This document shows, piece after piece, positions 1-10,315 of a stretch of DNA of 64,000 nucleotides. The notes under the pieces are model-generated. The model was not told the DNA's origin and searched no databases. It saw nothing but the letters and a program-made list of their open reading frames with translations. A program made the translations under genes and the position numbers. Within the stretch, counting starts at the first letter, position 1. Each line of letters begins with the position of its first letter. The stretch comes from Notamacropus eugenii (Eukaryota > Chordata > Mammalia > Diprotodontia > Macropodidae): contig NC_092878.1 of the NCBI RefSeq assembly GCF_028372415.1, positions 135,298,750-135,362,749 of the forward strand. The letters run 5' to 3'.

Positions 1-539
1 CATGTTATGTTTGAAAGTCAATGCTTTTAGTGCTTAAAGTGAAAATCTCCTTTGGTCAAAGGTATCTTGAAAATGCCTTAGTTTGCCTGTAAATGACAGT
101 ATAGTTCTTGCCACACAGTGAGAAACAGTTGTAGCTGGAAAGGGACTCCCTATAGGGGACCCATATCAGTGAATAGTTAGATCTGAAATGATTGGTGTGG
201 AAAAATTGGGTTAGTCCTTTGACATATTAACATTTTTGTTTATTCAAGCTATCTATGGGTATTCATTTGCACTTTTGTAAATAATTAAAGACATACACGA
301 TTAAAAAGCAATTAAGATTGATTTTATGTTTATCTGGATAAAGATGGCTTTAAAGGACTATTGAAAACGGTAAATGAACAGCTTAAAAGAGACAGATAAT
401 TTAGAGTTTAAATATCTTCTCTTTCACTGGAAGGAAGAGGGAAAATATCATTTTATCATTAACATTCTCAAAGAGCTATATTTATGAGGGATTCTGAGTT
501 CTGTTATGTTGCCTCTTTTCCCCAAAAAATTTATTAATT
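1..539. other. Unassigned AT-rich sequence
   Basis: I see no open reading frame, RNA gene or repeat here that I can name. The sequence is AT-rich and runs straight into the L1 3' end at about 540. Confidence 0.5.
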
Positions 540-1195
540 TATTTGCTTTCAGTTTTCAACAATCAGTTCTATAAGTTTCAAAATTTCTCTCCCTCCTGCC
601 CTCCTTCCTTCCCAAAATGGTATGTAATCTTATATGGGCTCTACAAGTACATTCTTATTAAACACATTTTCACATTACTCATGTTGCATAGAAGAATTAA
701 AATGAATGGGAGAAACCATGAGAAAAACAAAACATAACAGAAGAAAATAGTCTGCTTCATTCTATGTTTTGACTCCATAGTTCTTTTTCTGGATATAGAT
801 GTCGTTTTGCATCATGAGTCCTTTGGAAATGTTTTAGGCCCTTGCATTGCTGTGAAGGGCTAAGTCTATCAAGAACAGTCCTCAAACACTGTGCTTGTTG
901 CTGTGTACAAAGTTCTCCTGGTTCCACTCATTTCACTCATCATCGGTTCATATAAGTCCTTCCAGGCCTCTCTGAAGTCTTACAGTTCATCATTTCTTAT
1001 AGCAAAATAGTATTCAATTAGATTCATATACCACAACTTGTTCAGCCATTCCACAATTGATGGACATCCTCTCAGTTTCTGGTTCTTGACCACCACAAAG
1101 AGAGCTGCTATAAATATTTTTATATATGTGGATCCTTTTCTCTGTCATGTTGGTCTTAATAGGACTCTTTAAATGAGCATAGGGAATAAGCAGAG
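540..1195 (-). mobile_element. LINE-1 3' UTR fragment, marsupial type
   Basis: Read on the minus strand, this is the 3' untranslated part of a marsupial L1/HAL1-type LINE. The recognisable stretch is the one whose complement reads gatgtccatcaattgtggaa and then ggctgaacaagttgtggtat; the 3' UTR of the decayed HAL1 at 19.7-22.9 kb carries the same passage at about 22.40-22.46 kb. The polypyrimidine-rich 3' end lies at 580-615. The 5' part and both ORFs are missing. The many indels suggest an old copy. Confidence 0.8.
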
Positions 1196-1300
1196 GTTCC
1201 AGTCTCTCAAGACAATGAAACGTAAATAACATCACAGATTAACATGTACAGACTACAGCTTAGTGGCCCTATTTCTATTTGGATCTGACACCATTGATCT

Positions 1301-1545
1301 GGGCAGCTAGCTGGCGCCATAGGGCACAAAGTACTGGATCTGAAATCAAGAAGACTCATCTTCCTGAGTTCAAATCTGGCCTCAGTCACTAACTGTGTGA
1401 CTTTGGGCAAGTCACTTAATTATGTTTGTCTCAGTTTCCTCATCTGTAAAATGACCTGGAAAAGAAAATGTTGAACCACTCTAGTATCTTTTGATTTCAT
1501 GAAGAGTTGGAAAGAACTCAACAGCCATCACTGGAGTCAATCAAC
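1301..1545 (+). mobile_element. Marsupial tRNA-head SINE, type A
   Basis: This SINE starts with gggcagctagctggcgcca, a tRNA-derived head containing a B-box-like run (gagttcaaatctggcctcag at 1368-1387). The conserved middle (tgtgactttgggcaagtcac, cctcatctgtaaaatgacct) follows, and then a 3' tail related to BovB/RTE LINE ends (gaagagttggaaagaactca). I call this arrangement 'type A' in this annotation. It is diverged, and no target-site duplication is obvious. Confidence 0.85.
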
Positions 1546-3114
1546 CTATTTCATTGTCCAACAAGAACCTTATCAATAATGAAAAAAACATATCATTAGG
1601 ATGGGGCCTTTTTTAATAATGTTGACTCCTATACTTGGTACCCACAATCTATCTGGCAAACGTTATTTGGAAAGTTTTTAGGATTCAGTGATAAATCTCT
1701 GTGTGTATGTTTCTGGACATTGTTGATTTATAGTTGAAAAGTATGTACACTAATATGTCAAGGGTTAATTTAGTTGGGGAAAAAGAGTGTCCTTTTCTTT
1801 AGAGGTGCACTGAATTTCAACTTAGAAACCAGGACAACCCCTGACCATGCATATGAAGAAAAAGCTGACACTTTCAATCAATAGGAAAAAAATTCTTTAT
1901 GAAATTGCAGCAAAGTTGGACTGGGAAAAGAAATGACTATTTTTGAATTGACGGATTTTTTTGCCTTTAGTGATCAGGAAATTAGTTTTTGGATTATAAA
2001 GTTTCAGCTGACTCATATTATTATGCCCATACAGTATATGATGATGAGCTTCAGCCTCTAAAATTGCGAAAGGTATACAAGAATTTGGTAAATTTGTATA
2101 TAAGGTTATAAGTTCCTCACCTTGAATAACTTCACTTTACAAAAAAAACTAAAAGATTCTGAGTATCCCTTTCAGAACTTAGAAATGAACATCATAGTTT
2201 ATAAAAGTTTTTTTTTAATTTATGTTGCATTTAGGAGGGTATCCATTTTAATTATTGACAGATACAATTTGGTGGACTTCAAATTATTGTAGGATAGCAA
2301 TTAGGCTTTTATTTAATTCCAGAAACATTCAATTAGTTAGGCATTAAATTGATTATTACTGGCATAGTGAATGGATATTACTGATGAGGAAATGGGGTAG
2401 CCCCTGAAAGAGGGAGTTACATATCAAATTTGATTCTATGAGAGACACCTAGATCTCTCAATGTCAGTTTTTACCTTTTATTCTTTTGTCTTACATCCTA
2501 AAATAAATTTCAATTATTCTGGCCCAATATAAGCCAGGACAACAGGTTCCCAAGATTTTCTTCACATCTAAGGAAGTCCTCTCTTCTCCCAATGTTTAAT
2601 CACCCCCAATTGTGTAGCTCATGTTACAAGGTGGTACTGATACCATATATGGAACAATCATACTCCTTCTCCAAAGTTTTAATTGAGTTTCCTCTTTTAC
2701 CTGCTGCTAAAAGTTTTCATTCTCCTCTAAAATCATCATGAACTCCAGAACTTATTGATAAGCGAGCACAAGCAATTACCCTCTCTTGACCTTCTGCTAA
2801 TGCTTTTGCCCTCAAAGAACCAAATTCCACTAGTCAAAAACAGTTCTCCAACCAGGGTCTGCAAACCATTCTTTTCTTCTTATCTTCGGAATACATTTTA
2901 GAAAATTCAGACCAACATTGCCCATTCTCTAAGACCTTCTGATTCAAATTCTGGTCCTTTAAGGCACCCTCAACCTCAAGATATTTTTCCATAAAATTTC
3001 CCACTGTTCAGTGGGAAAACACTGTTCAGTGACAAAGTTCACTTTTAAAAACTATAAACTTCAGTGAAGTTCCAGTCTTATGGCCCCAAAATCACATACT
3101 CTGTATAAATACTT
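1546..3114. other. Unassigned sequence
   Basis: This is 1.6 kb with no repeat I recognise and no plausible coding frame. The part from about 2580 to 3060 is less AT-rich than its surroundings and carries no microsatellite. It could be unique sequence or a very old repeat. Confidence 0.4.
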
Positions 3115-3352
3115 CACTGTTTGTCAGTCGTGTCCAACTCTTCAAGATGCTATTTAGGGTTTTCTTGTCAAAGATACTGGGGTCATTTGCCATATCCTTC
3201 TCCAGTTCATTTTTCAGATGAGGAAACTGAAGCAAACAAGGTTAAGTGATTTGCCCATGGTCACACAGGCAGGAAGTGTCTGAGTCCAGATTTGAATTCA
3301 GGTTTTCCTGACTTCAGGTCTGGCATGCTACCCACTGTACCACCTAGCTGCC
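3115..3352 (-). mobile_element. Marsupial tRNA-head SINE, type A
   Basis: This is a reverse-oriented type A SINE. The head (complement of ccacctagctgcc) ends at 3352 and the BovB/RTE-like tail (gtcagtcgtgtccaactctt) lies at 3124-3143. The copy is nearly full length. The run of T from 3353 to 3375 abuts the head end, so it is not this SINE's own tail. It appears to belong to the L1 fragment on the right. Confidence 0.88.
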
Positions 3353-3556
3353 TGGATGAATTTTTTTTTTTTTTATTGAAAAGCTCCCAAGTTTTATTTC
3401 TATTATATTTAATGCTAGCAGTTAGTTTTAGATAAATACTACTGATCATATTAAGGAAAAATTCAATTTTTTTAAAAAAAATTATTTTTCAACAAAAATG
3501 CATGTTGTATTCTGTCCAAAGCTTTTTCTACATCTATCAGCATAATCATATAATTT
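3353..3556 (-). mobile_element. LINE-1 ORF2 reverse-transcriptase fragment
   Basis: On the minus strand the translation gives pieces of the L1 ORF2 reverse transcriptase. A run resembling the L1 'D(A/V)EKAFDKIQH' region corresponds to about 3495-3535, followed by 'ISSIYLKLTASIKYNRNK', which matches the L1 'Y.K..ASI.LNG' region. The fragment stops at an A-run (T in the plus strand, 3360-3375). That suggests an insertion primed from an internal A-rich site, or a scrap of an older L1 interrupted by the HAL1 to its right. Confidence 0.7.
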
Positions 3557-3579
3557 TTCTTTTTTTCTTTTTTTTTTTA

Positions 3580-4551
3580 TTTAGCTTTTAACATTCATTT
3601 TCACAAAATTTTGGGTTACAAATTTTCTCCCCTTTTATCCCCTCCCCCCCAAACGCCAAGCATTCTAATTGCCCCTCTGACCAATCTGCTCTCTCTTCTA
3701 TCATCCCTCTCTGCCCTTGTCTCTGTCTTCTCTTTTGTCCCGTAGGGCCAGATAGCTTTCTATACCCCTTTACCTGTATTTCTTATTTCCTAGTGGTAAG
3801 AACATTACAGTTGATCCTAACACTTTGAGTTCCAACTTCTTTAGCTCCCTCCCTCTCCACCCCTTCCCTTTGGAAGGCAAGCAATTCAATATAGGCCAAA
3901 TCTGTGTAGTTTTGCAAATGACTTCCATAATAGTTGTGTTGTATAGGACTAACTATATTTCCCTCCATCCTATCCTGTCCCCCATTACTTCTATTCTCTT
4001 TTGATCCTATCCCTCCCCATGAGTGTTGACCTCAAATTGCACACTCCTCCCCATGCCCTCGCTTCTATCATCCCCCCCCACTCTGCTTATCCCCTTATCC
4101 TCCACTTTCCTGTATTGTAAGATAGGTTTTCATACCAAAATGAGTAGGCATTTTATTCTTTCCTTTAGTGGAATGTGATGAGAGTAGACTTCATGTTTTT
4201 CTCTCACCTCCCCTCTTTATCCCTCCACTAATGAGTCTTTTGCTTGCCTCTTTTATGAGAGATAATTTGCCCCATTCAATTCTCCCTTTCTCCTCCCAAT
4301 ATCTTTCTCTCTCACTGCTTGATTTCATTTTTTTTAAGATATGATCCCATCCTCTTCAATTCACTCTGTGCACTCTGTCTCTATGTGTGTGTGCGTGTGT
4401 GCATGTGTGTGTGTGTAATCCCACCCAGTACCCAGATACTAAAATGTTTCAAGAGTTACCAATATTGTCTTTCCATGTAGGAATGTAAACAGTTCAACTT
4501 TAGTAAGTCCCTTATGACTTCTCTTTGCTGTTCACCTTTTCATGGTTCTCT
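3580..4551 (-). other. 3' UTR of the HAL1-like element
   Basis: This is the purine-rich (on the minus strand) segment after the ORF1 stop. It has G-rich blocks (complement at 3640-3650 and 4066-4080) and a TG/CA microsatellite at 4386-4417 inside the element. I see no reading frame resembling endonuclease or reverse transcriptase, so ORF2 is absent and not just broken. A short stretch near 4500-4530 resembles the segment that follows ORF1 in the copy at 21.4-21.5 kb. Confidence 0.75.
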
Positions 4552-5640
4552 TCATTCTTGTGTCTGGAAGTCAAATTTTCTTTTCAGCTCTGGTCTTTTC
4601 ATCAAGAATGCTTGAAAATCCTCTATTTCATTGAAAGACCAATTTTTCCCCTGAAGTATTATACTCAGTTTTGCTGGGTAAGTGATTCTTGGTTTTAGTC
4701 CTAGTTCCTTTGACTTCTGGAATATCCTATTCCATGCCCTTCGATCCCTTAATGTAGAAGCTGCTAGATCTTGTGTTATCCTGATTGTATTTCCACAATA
4801 CTTGAATTGTTTCTTTCTAGCTGCTTGCAATATTTTCTCTTTCACCTGGGAGTTCTGGAATTTGGCCACAATGTTCCTAGGAGTTTCTCTTTTTGGATCT
4901 CTTTCATGCGGTGTTCTGTGGATTCCTTGAATATTTATTTTGCCCTCTGGTTCTAGAATCTCAGGGCAGTTTTCATTGATAATTTCATGAAAGATGATGT
5001 CTAGGCTCTTCTTTTGATCATGGCTTTCAGGTAGTCCCATAATTTTTAAATTGTCTCTCCTGGATCTATTTTCCAGGTCAGTTGTTTTTCCAATGAGATA
5101 TTTCACATTATCTTCCATTTTTCTATTCTTCTCTCTTTGTTCTGTGATTTCTTGGCTTCTCATAAAGTCATTAGCCTCCATCTGTGCCATTCTAATTTTG
5201 AAAGAACTATTTTCTTCAGTGAGCTTTTGAATCTCCTTTTCCATTTGGCTAATTCTGCTTTTGAAAGCATTCTTCTCCTCATTGGCTTTTTGAACCTCTT
5301 TTGCCAATTGAGTTAGGCTAGTTTTCAAGGTGTTAATTTCTTCAACATTTTTTTGGGTCTCCTTTAGCAGGGAGCTGATTTGCTGTTCATGCTTTGACTT
5401 CATGTCTCTCATTTCTCTTCTCTGCTTTTCCTCCACCTCTCTAACTTGATTTTCAAAATTCTTTTTGAGCTCTTCCATGGCCTGAGCCCATTGAGTTGGC
5501 TGAGACACAGAAGCCTTGATTTCTGTGTCTTTGCCTGATGATAAGCATTGTTCTTCCTCATCAGAAAGAAAGGGAGGAAATGCCTGTTCACCAAGAAAGT
5601 AACCTTCTATAGTCTTATTTCTTTTCCCTTTTCTGGGCAT
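4552..5640 (-). CDS. LINE ORF1 protein of HAL1/L1 type (RNA-binding nucleic-acid chaperone)
   Basis: This is an intact 362-residue frame. Known L1 ORF1 proteins form trimers that coat the element RNA and help target-primed reverse transcription. Visible here, in order: a basic N-terminus (residues 1-12, MPRKGKRNKTIE), an acidic linker (26-31), a long heptad-patterned coiled coil (about 54-192), and the RRM entry motif ENRSRRDNLKIMGLPE (190-205), which is the hallmark of the family. The RRM runs to about 271, and the C-terminal domain at about 272-345 contains LQAARKKQFKYCG and RITQDLAASTLRDRRAWNRI, ending near YPAKLSI. The length is in the usual range for mammalian ORF1p. The start is the first ATG of the frame, just after the 5' UTR. 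There are no stops or frameshifts, unlike the copy at 20.4-21.5 kb. It is a transposon protein and not a host gene. Expression is unknown. Confidence 0.9.
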   Translation of the reverse strand: MPRKGKRNKTIEGYFLGEQAFPPFLSDEEEQCLSSGKDTEIKASVSQPTQWAQAMEELKKNFENQVREVEEKQRREMRDMKSKHEQQISSLLKETQKNVEEINTLKTSLTQLAKEVQKANEEKNAFKSRISQMEKEIQKLTEENSSFKIRMAQMEANDFMRSQEITEQREKNRKMEDNVKYLIGKTTDLENRSRRDNLKIMGLPESHDQKKSLDIIFHEIINENCPEILEPEGKINIQGIHRTPHERDPKRETPRNIVAKFQNSQVKEKILQAARKKQFKYCGNTIRITQDLAASTLRDRRAWNRIFQKSKELGLKPRITYPAKLSIILQGKNWSFNEIEDFQAFLMKRPELKRKFDFQTQE

Positions 5641-6240
5641 TTTCCCAGCCAGTGACTTGACCTCTGAATATTTTCCTCACACCCACCTCACCTCCTGATC
5701 CTCCCAGCCAGTGTTTGGGGTCTGAGATTCAAATGCTGCTTCCAGCCTCAGGGCTTTGGGCAGGGGCAGGGCTGCTATTCAGTGTGAGATTAATTCAGAT
5801 GCTCAGGTGAGGGCAGGGCTGCCTCTCAGGCTCAGTTCCCTCAGGGAGTTTATGCACAGACCTTCAACAATGGATCCACGCTCCTGCCTGCTTGGAGAGC
5901 CCTGGTCTGCCGCTGCCCCTCAGCTTCTGTCTCCCGAGGGGGCCCGAGCCATGAGGGCACCCCACTCCCTCCTCGACCCGCCAAAGGGACTCTCTCACCG
6001 ACCTCCGTCACCTGTGGGTGGAGGTACTTGTGCGGCCGCTGGAGATCCCGTCCCTGAAGCCCGCTCGGATCTGTTCCTCTCGGTGCCGCGGCCACGGCAG
6101 GGCTGTACTCAGCTCCCAGTCCCGGCGCCCAGTCCGCAGCATGAAGGACCTTTTACGAGAGGTTTGCAGGTCTCTCCGGAACAGAAATCTCCCTCGCTCC
6201 AATGTTCTGTGGCCTCTGGGTGCAGAATTCGCCGTGAGTT
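5641..6240 (-). promoter_or_regulatory. GC-rich 5' UTR / putative promoter of the HAL1-like element
   Basis: This 600-bp stretch lies upstream of the ORF1 start on the minus strand. It is much richer in G, C and CpG than anything nearby (5870-6240 is the densest part, with gcggccgc at 6031-6038). LINE 5' UTRs carry an internal RNA polymerase II promoter, so this is where element transcription would start. A promoter function is inferred from position and composition only. Long frames on both strands here are a by-product of GC richness. Confidence 0.65.
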
Positions 6241-6430
6241 ACTTCTTTGTAGTTCATGAATTTTCACAAAAGTATACATTATAAAGTGTAACAGAACAAT
6301 AAATAGGACACAAACTAATTGCAGGAAAAAAACTGAACAAGAAATTAATGAAACTATTGCCCAAGGAACCAGTATCAAAAAGCAAGTGACAGTCCATGGT
6401 CTGAGTTTGTTTTGTGGATAAAGTAAGGAA
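6241..6430. other. Short unassigned spacer
   Basis: This AT-rich stretch lies between the HAL1 5' end and an L1 fragment. I see no named feature in it. Confidence 0.4.
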
Positions 6431-6690
6431 AGAAAACTTAAAATCAATCTTCCTTATGAATATTGTAGCAAAATATTGAATAAAATATTAAGGAAAATAT
6501 CATAACAATGTATTAAAAAAGATTATTTCCTATGACCAGGTTGGATTTACATGAAGACTATAATGTAGGTTGAGCTTTAGAAATGAAACTTGGAAGTTTT
6601 TTTTTAATATAAATTGACAAACAACTAATTTGTTTTATGAAAACGAAAAAGTCAAATTCTATCAAAAAAGGAAAAAATGATCATTCACAA
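6431..6690 (+). mobile_element. LINE-1 ORF2 fragment
   Basis: The plus-strand translation gives a degraded L1 reverse-transcriptase finger region: YEYCSKILNKILRKI, then CIKKDYFL and PGWIY, corresponding to the L1 pattern N.(D)AKILNKIL…QYI…DQ.GFIP. Stops and frameshifts are frequent. It points in the opposite direction to the L1 scrap at 3353-3556. Confidence 0.65.
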
Positions 6691-7304
6691 CAATTGAACG
6701 AGAAATAAAAGCAGTTATCAAAAACTATTTTACCCAATTACGCCAATTCTGCCTAAACAAATTCACTTTGCCTCGTTAGTTATAGTTTCTGAAAAGCATT
6801 TTCATAAGGATTGAAAACAGACGATGCATGTGGGGCAGCCCCAATAATATATCGCGAATATCTTGCTTCGGGTAAATAAACAGTTTTTTTTCACTCTTTG
6901 ACTTCCTTGGGGTCAGCACACCTCATTAATGATACAAATCAGGGCTTGATGTATAGCTCTGTTGACTCTTTAGATTTAAAAATGTATTAATAATACAGAT
7001 TAAACTTAAAAGTCTGTATGCATGTAGTCTTTCTTTATTCCTGGATAGCCCAGGTCGTAAACCTTTCCCAGCAAACCCCTACATTGCTTTGCAAGCATTT
7101 CTTAAGTTCAGCAGGAATGGAAGAGAAGCCTTGGGGAAAGTCTTCACCAGTCTGAAAAAAATAATTAATAATAATGATAACAACCTCACTAATAATAGTG
7201 AAAATGGTGGTTATGATGATATCTGGTATTTTTATAATATTAAATGCATGAGCCTCACAACAGCCCTGGGTGTATGTCGAGCAGTGGAATCCCTTTGTTA
7301 AAGT
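6691..7304. other. Unassigned sequence
   Basis: No clear feature. The part at 7158-7270 has AAT/ATG-rich simple sequence and a weak MIR-like passage (gagcctcacaacagccctgg at 7250-7269), too short to call. Confidence 0.35.
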
Positions 7305-7440
7305 GAATGTATATATGTATGTATGTATGCATATGCGCAATACACATATATGTGCATTGTGTGTATACATGCACATGTATGTGTGTATGTGTACAAATAT
7401 ATGTATACATACACATACAAATATGTGTGTACATATGTAG
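7305..7440. repeat. TATG/CATA microsatellite
   Basis: Imperfect alternating purine-pyrimidine repeat of tatg, catg, cacatg and tgtg units. Frames translating to Y/I/C/H-rich strings here are artefacts. Confidence 0.9.
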
Positions 7441-8489
7441 ATCGATGGTGGTTTTAGTTCGTGGGACTGAGAAAATATTCAGCATTAGAGAAATCTGAAC
7501 TAATTTCAGATTTAAATCCACAAATCCACCAATAGTCATGTGAGGATTTAAGGCAGACCCTCTTTATTCTTTCCTGGCACTGTCCTAGGTCACAGTGGGC
7601 AATGGCATCATACATGGGGGCATTTTTAAAACATTTAAGTGAAACACAGAGAACAAGTATCCCATTATGATAATAGAATTTCTTCACATAACTCTCATAC
7701 CTTATAGTAATTAGAAAATCCACTTCTACCTCCTCTTCCTGTTAATCATGAGGTTAAATGGTGGCTTGACAGTTATTCTAATGAGCCCACTTTAAACACC
7801 ATCCCAGCTTGCTTGCTCAGCAACAGCCTTTGCTCTCTGGGGACCCAAGATAAGTTCTTAGGGATTACCTTTCAGCTAATCAAGAGACTTTGTGGGTTGA
7901 GGTGGATTGGGGCAGAGAGGACAGGAAAGAGAGACATATATAACAAACTATAATCCTAAGTCTTGTGATCTGGTCAAATTTTTAAAATGGAAGGCTAAGA
8001 AAGAGCTCTTTGGGGAGGAGGGGAATGGGGAAGATTCAGCATTACTAAGTATCTCCGAAGTCTGACTTCAAGGTTAAGCTGACTGCGTTTTCCCGATTCC
8101 AAGTTGAGTATCAGATGGCCATACACTTCTAGCAAGCTAAAGCTCATGGATACATCAGCTGCCAGAGCTGATGCAATTTGATGTAATTTAAGATTTGCTT
8201 GTGTCTTATAAAGCCCTAAGAGCTCTTTGTCTGCTGACAGTCCTACATGCTGTGACATCTTGAAGTTTCATTGATTTTGAACAGCAATGATTACAACAGT
8301 TGCCCAGAGACCACTCAGGCATTTCCAAGGTGAGCTTACCACTAAGGACATCTCTGCTGGGTGAGACCGACCAGGTGTGACCAGAATGAAACAGCACTGT
8401 AAATGGGGCTATTCATTTTGGCTTCTCAGGACTGTTCCAATTATAAATGAGTGTCACAGAGTGGGGTTTCACTTTCCTACAAACACAAG
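7441..8489. other. Unassigned, complex sequence
   Basis: No repeat family is recognised over about 1 kb. From 8030 to 8470 the sequence has balanced base composition and no simple repeats, unlike most of the window. This makes it a candidate unique or conserved non-coding stretch. There is no long frame with coding character. Confidence 0.35.
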
Positions 8490-8700
8490 AAAGGCAGTGA
8501 GGCATTCCATGACAAGGGGATACTGAATTTAGAAACAAAGGATTTAGGTTCAAATCTTGCCTCTACTTTCTGCCTGTGTGACATTTGACAAATCACAAGT
8601 TCTCTGGGCTTTAGGCTCTTCGTTTAAGAAATGAAGGGGTTGAACCAGAATACCCATTCAAGACCTCCTATTCTAGGACTCCATCTAGCTTCCAAGCCCA
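8490..8700 (+). mobile_element. Old tRNA-head SINE with CR1/L3-type tail (MIR3-like)
   Basis: The tRNA-like middle (ggatttaggttcaaatcttgcc, then ctgcctgtgtgacatttgac) is followed by a tail related to CR1/L3 LINE ends (aatgaaggggttgaaccaga, then ctattctaggactcc). It is heavily diverged. I refer to this type as 'MIR3-like' in later entries. Confidence 0.7.
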
Positions 8701-8841
8701 ATGGATGCCACCATACTTTTGATGACTCTGAGATTCAAGATATTTAATTTTAGTTGTTTTTTTTTTTAAATTAAACTTGAATTTGGACAATATTTGGCTC
8801 AAATATTTTTCTCTAATGAAACTGTAGAAGTTATCTAATCT

Positions 8842-8936
8842 CACAGAGGGCAGGGGCTGTTTAATTTCCGTCTTTATATCTCCAGTGCTAACACGGAGCC
8901 TGGCACTGGGCATTTAACAAATGTTTGCAGATTGGC
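8842..8936 (+). mobile_element. LINE-2 3' end fragment
   Basis: The last hundred bases of an L2-type element: cagagggcaggggctgttta, atctccagtgctaacacgga, cctggcactgggcatttaac, aaatgtttgcagattggcta. These match the widespread L2 3' terminus (…tgcctggcacatagtagg…aataaatgtttg). Confidence 0.75.
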
Positions 8937-9775
8937 TACTTTTGTCCCAGTGAGTCACAGAGTTATCTCTTTATAGTAAAGTTAGGCAAAGACTAATTTC
9001 TTGAGAGCATCATGTAGTTACTACTGAGCTTTTAGTACCAGAAAGGAAACAATGTAATAGAGATATTTACGTTTTAAAATGAACTGTTGTTATACCTTGT
9101 AGTTAATTTTCATAACATTTTACATGATAGCGATGTCTTCTTGAAATAAATGGGAAGCTGGCATCACTTCCCAAGGTCTATAGAATAATTATCCTTCTCT
9201 TACTGGAATTTTAAGAAAATCCTATCTCCCTCAAAGAACTATGAGTCCCCATGATAATATGGCTGACAAGTTGTCATTTAGCTTCTGCATAAAGACCTTG
9301 CATGAGGTGTTCCTGTCCTAGGCAACCCATTCCACTTTCAGAGAGCGTATGTATTAGTTTAGCATATATACATGACTATGACATCTACTTTTTCTTATTT
9401 TTCTGGGCTGAGGTGGACTCATCTACCCTAACTCCACTCACGCTGGCTAACTGAGGTTCTCAGAGCGGGCATGTACAACAACCCACATCAGTCTAAGGGC
9501 TCTCGGTCTAACTGTAGCCAATGAAATACACTGCTACCACTCATAATGGTAGCTTCTAAGCCCCCACCAGTATACTTTCCTTTTAACAAATTAGCTGAGA
9601 TAACAGCATTAACTTTTTCAAACTACAGTTTGTTGATATCTTTCAACTTTACACCACCCTACATTTTCTCCCTTAATCTTCTAGAGAGCTATATACTATA
9701 CCATATGTACTTTTTAAAGAAAAAAAAAATCTGAAAAGACATGCAGTGTTCCACACCCATGAGTATTCCCCCTGT
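8937..9775. other. Mostly unassigned; possible CR1/L3 scrap at 9255-9360
   Basis: No gene is visible. At 9255-9360 the plus strand resembles the antisense of a CR1/L3 3' UTR (gcataaagaccttgcatgag, then ggcaacccattccactttca). The remainder shows nothing I can name. Confidence 0.4.
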
Positions 9776-9895
9776 AATTATTATATATATTATATATAAT
9801 TATTATATATAAATGTACACACGTATATATGTATATACATATACATGTGTACGTTTATATATGTACGCATGTATACACACATATATGTAAAGCCA
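9776..9895. repeat. TA / TATG microsatellite
   Basis: Imperfect (TA)n followed by tatatg/catgtg units. Confidence 0.9.
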
Positions 9896-9904
9896 TACTA
9901 TGCA

Positions 9905-10315
9905 CACTTCTACTTATCACTTCTTTCTCTGGAGGTGGATAGCATCGTCCTTCATAAGTCCTTTGTCATTGATTTGAGTATTTACAGGACTTAGAATAAT
10001 TTAGTCTCTCACAGTTATTCTTCAGACAATATTGCTTACAGTCATGCTTATTCTTTATAATTCTTCAACATTTGCTTTGAATTGTTTTTCTTTCCATTCA
10101 CACCGTTGTGGTTATTCTGTGTTGTTTTCTTTGCTGTGTTTACTTCACTCAGTTTCAGCTCATGTACGTTCTTCCAAGCTTCTCTGCACTCATCATGGTC
10201 ATTATTACTTACAACTCAGTCATATTTCATTACATGAATTGAGGAGAATTTGTTTATTCATTTCCCAGTTGATGGGCATCTGAATGTTTCTGGTTTTCTG
10301 CTACCACAAAAATGA
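9905..10315 (-). mobile_element. LINE-1 3' UTR fragment
   Basis: Antisense marsupial L1 3' UTR: ctttctctggaggtggatag near 9922-9941, tttcagctcatgtacgttct at 10152-10171 and tttcccagttgatgggcatc at 10261-10280 align in order with the L1 3' copies elsewhere in this window. There are many indels. Confidence 0.78.

Larger units (their letters stand above)
3557..6240 (-). mobile_element. HAL1-like (ORF1-only LINE) retrotransposon, well preserved
   Basis: This is a 2.7-kb element on the minus strand with three parts: a GC-rich 5' UTR (about 5641-6240), an uninterrupted ORF1 (4552-5640) and a roughly 1-kb purine-rich 3' UTR (about 3580-4551). It ends with an AATAAA signal (complement at 3576-3581) and an A-rich tail (3557-3578). 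No ORF2 lies between ORF1 and the tail. That is the architecture of HAL1 ('half-L1') elements, which depend on L1 ORF2 protein supplied by other copies. I could not find a clean target-site duplication. The 5' edge near 6240 is where the GC-rich sequence stops, so a small 5' truncation is possible. An alternative is an L1 with an internal deletion of ORF2, but the second element of the same plan at 19.7 kb argues for a family. Confidence 0.82.

Noticed and set aside
1301..1400. tRNA gene suggested by A/B-box-like sequence
   Set aside because: It is the tRNA-derived head of a SINE. The cloverleaf is not maintained and the SINE body and tail follow.
6241..6290. Target-site duplication for the intact HAL1 (catataattttt left of the tail vs catgaatttt near 6255)
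   Set aside because: Only an imperfect, AT-rich match that requires moving the 5' end. Not convincing.
5756..6447. Several 80-167 codon frames in the GC-rich region
   Set aside because: GC-rich sequence has few stop codons. The frames overlap on both strands within the HAL1 5' UTR and show no domain.
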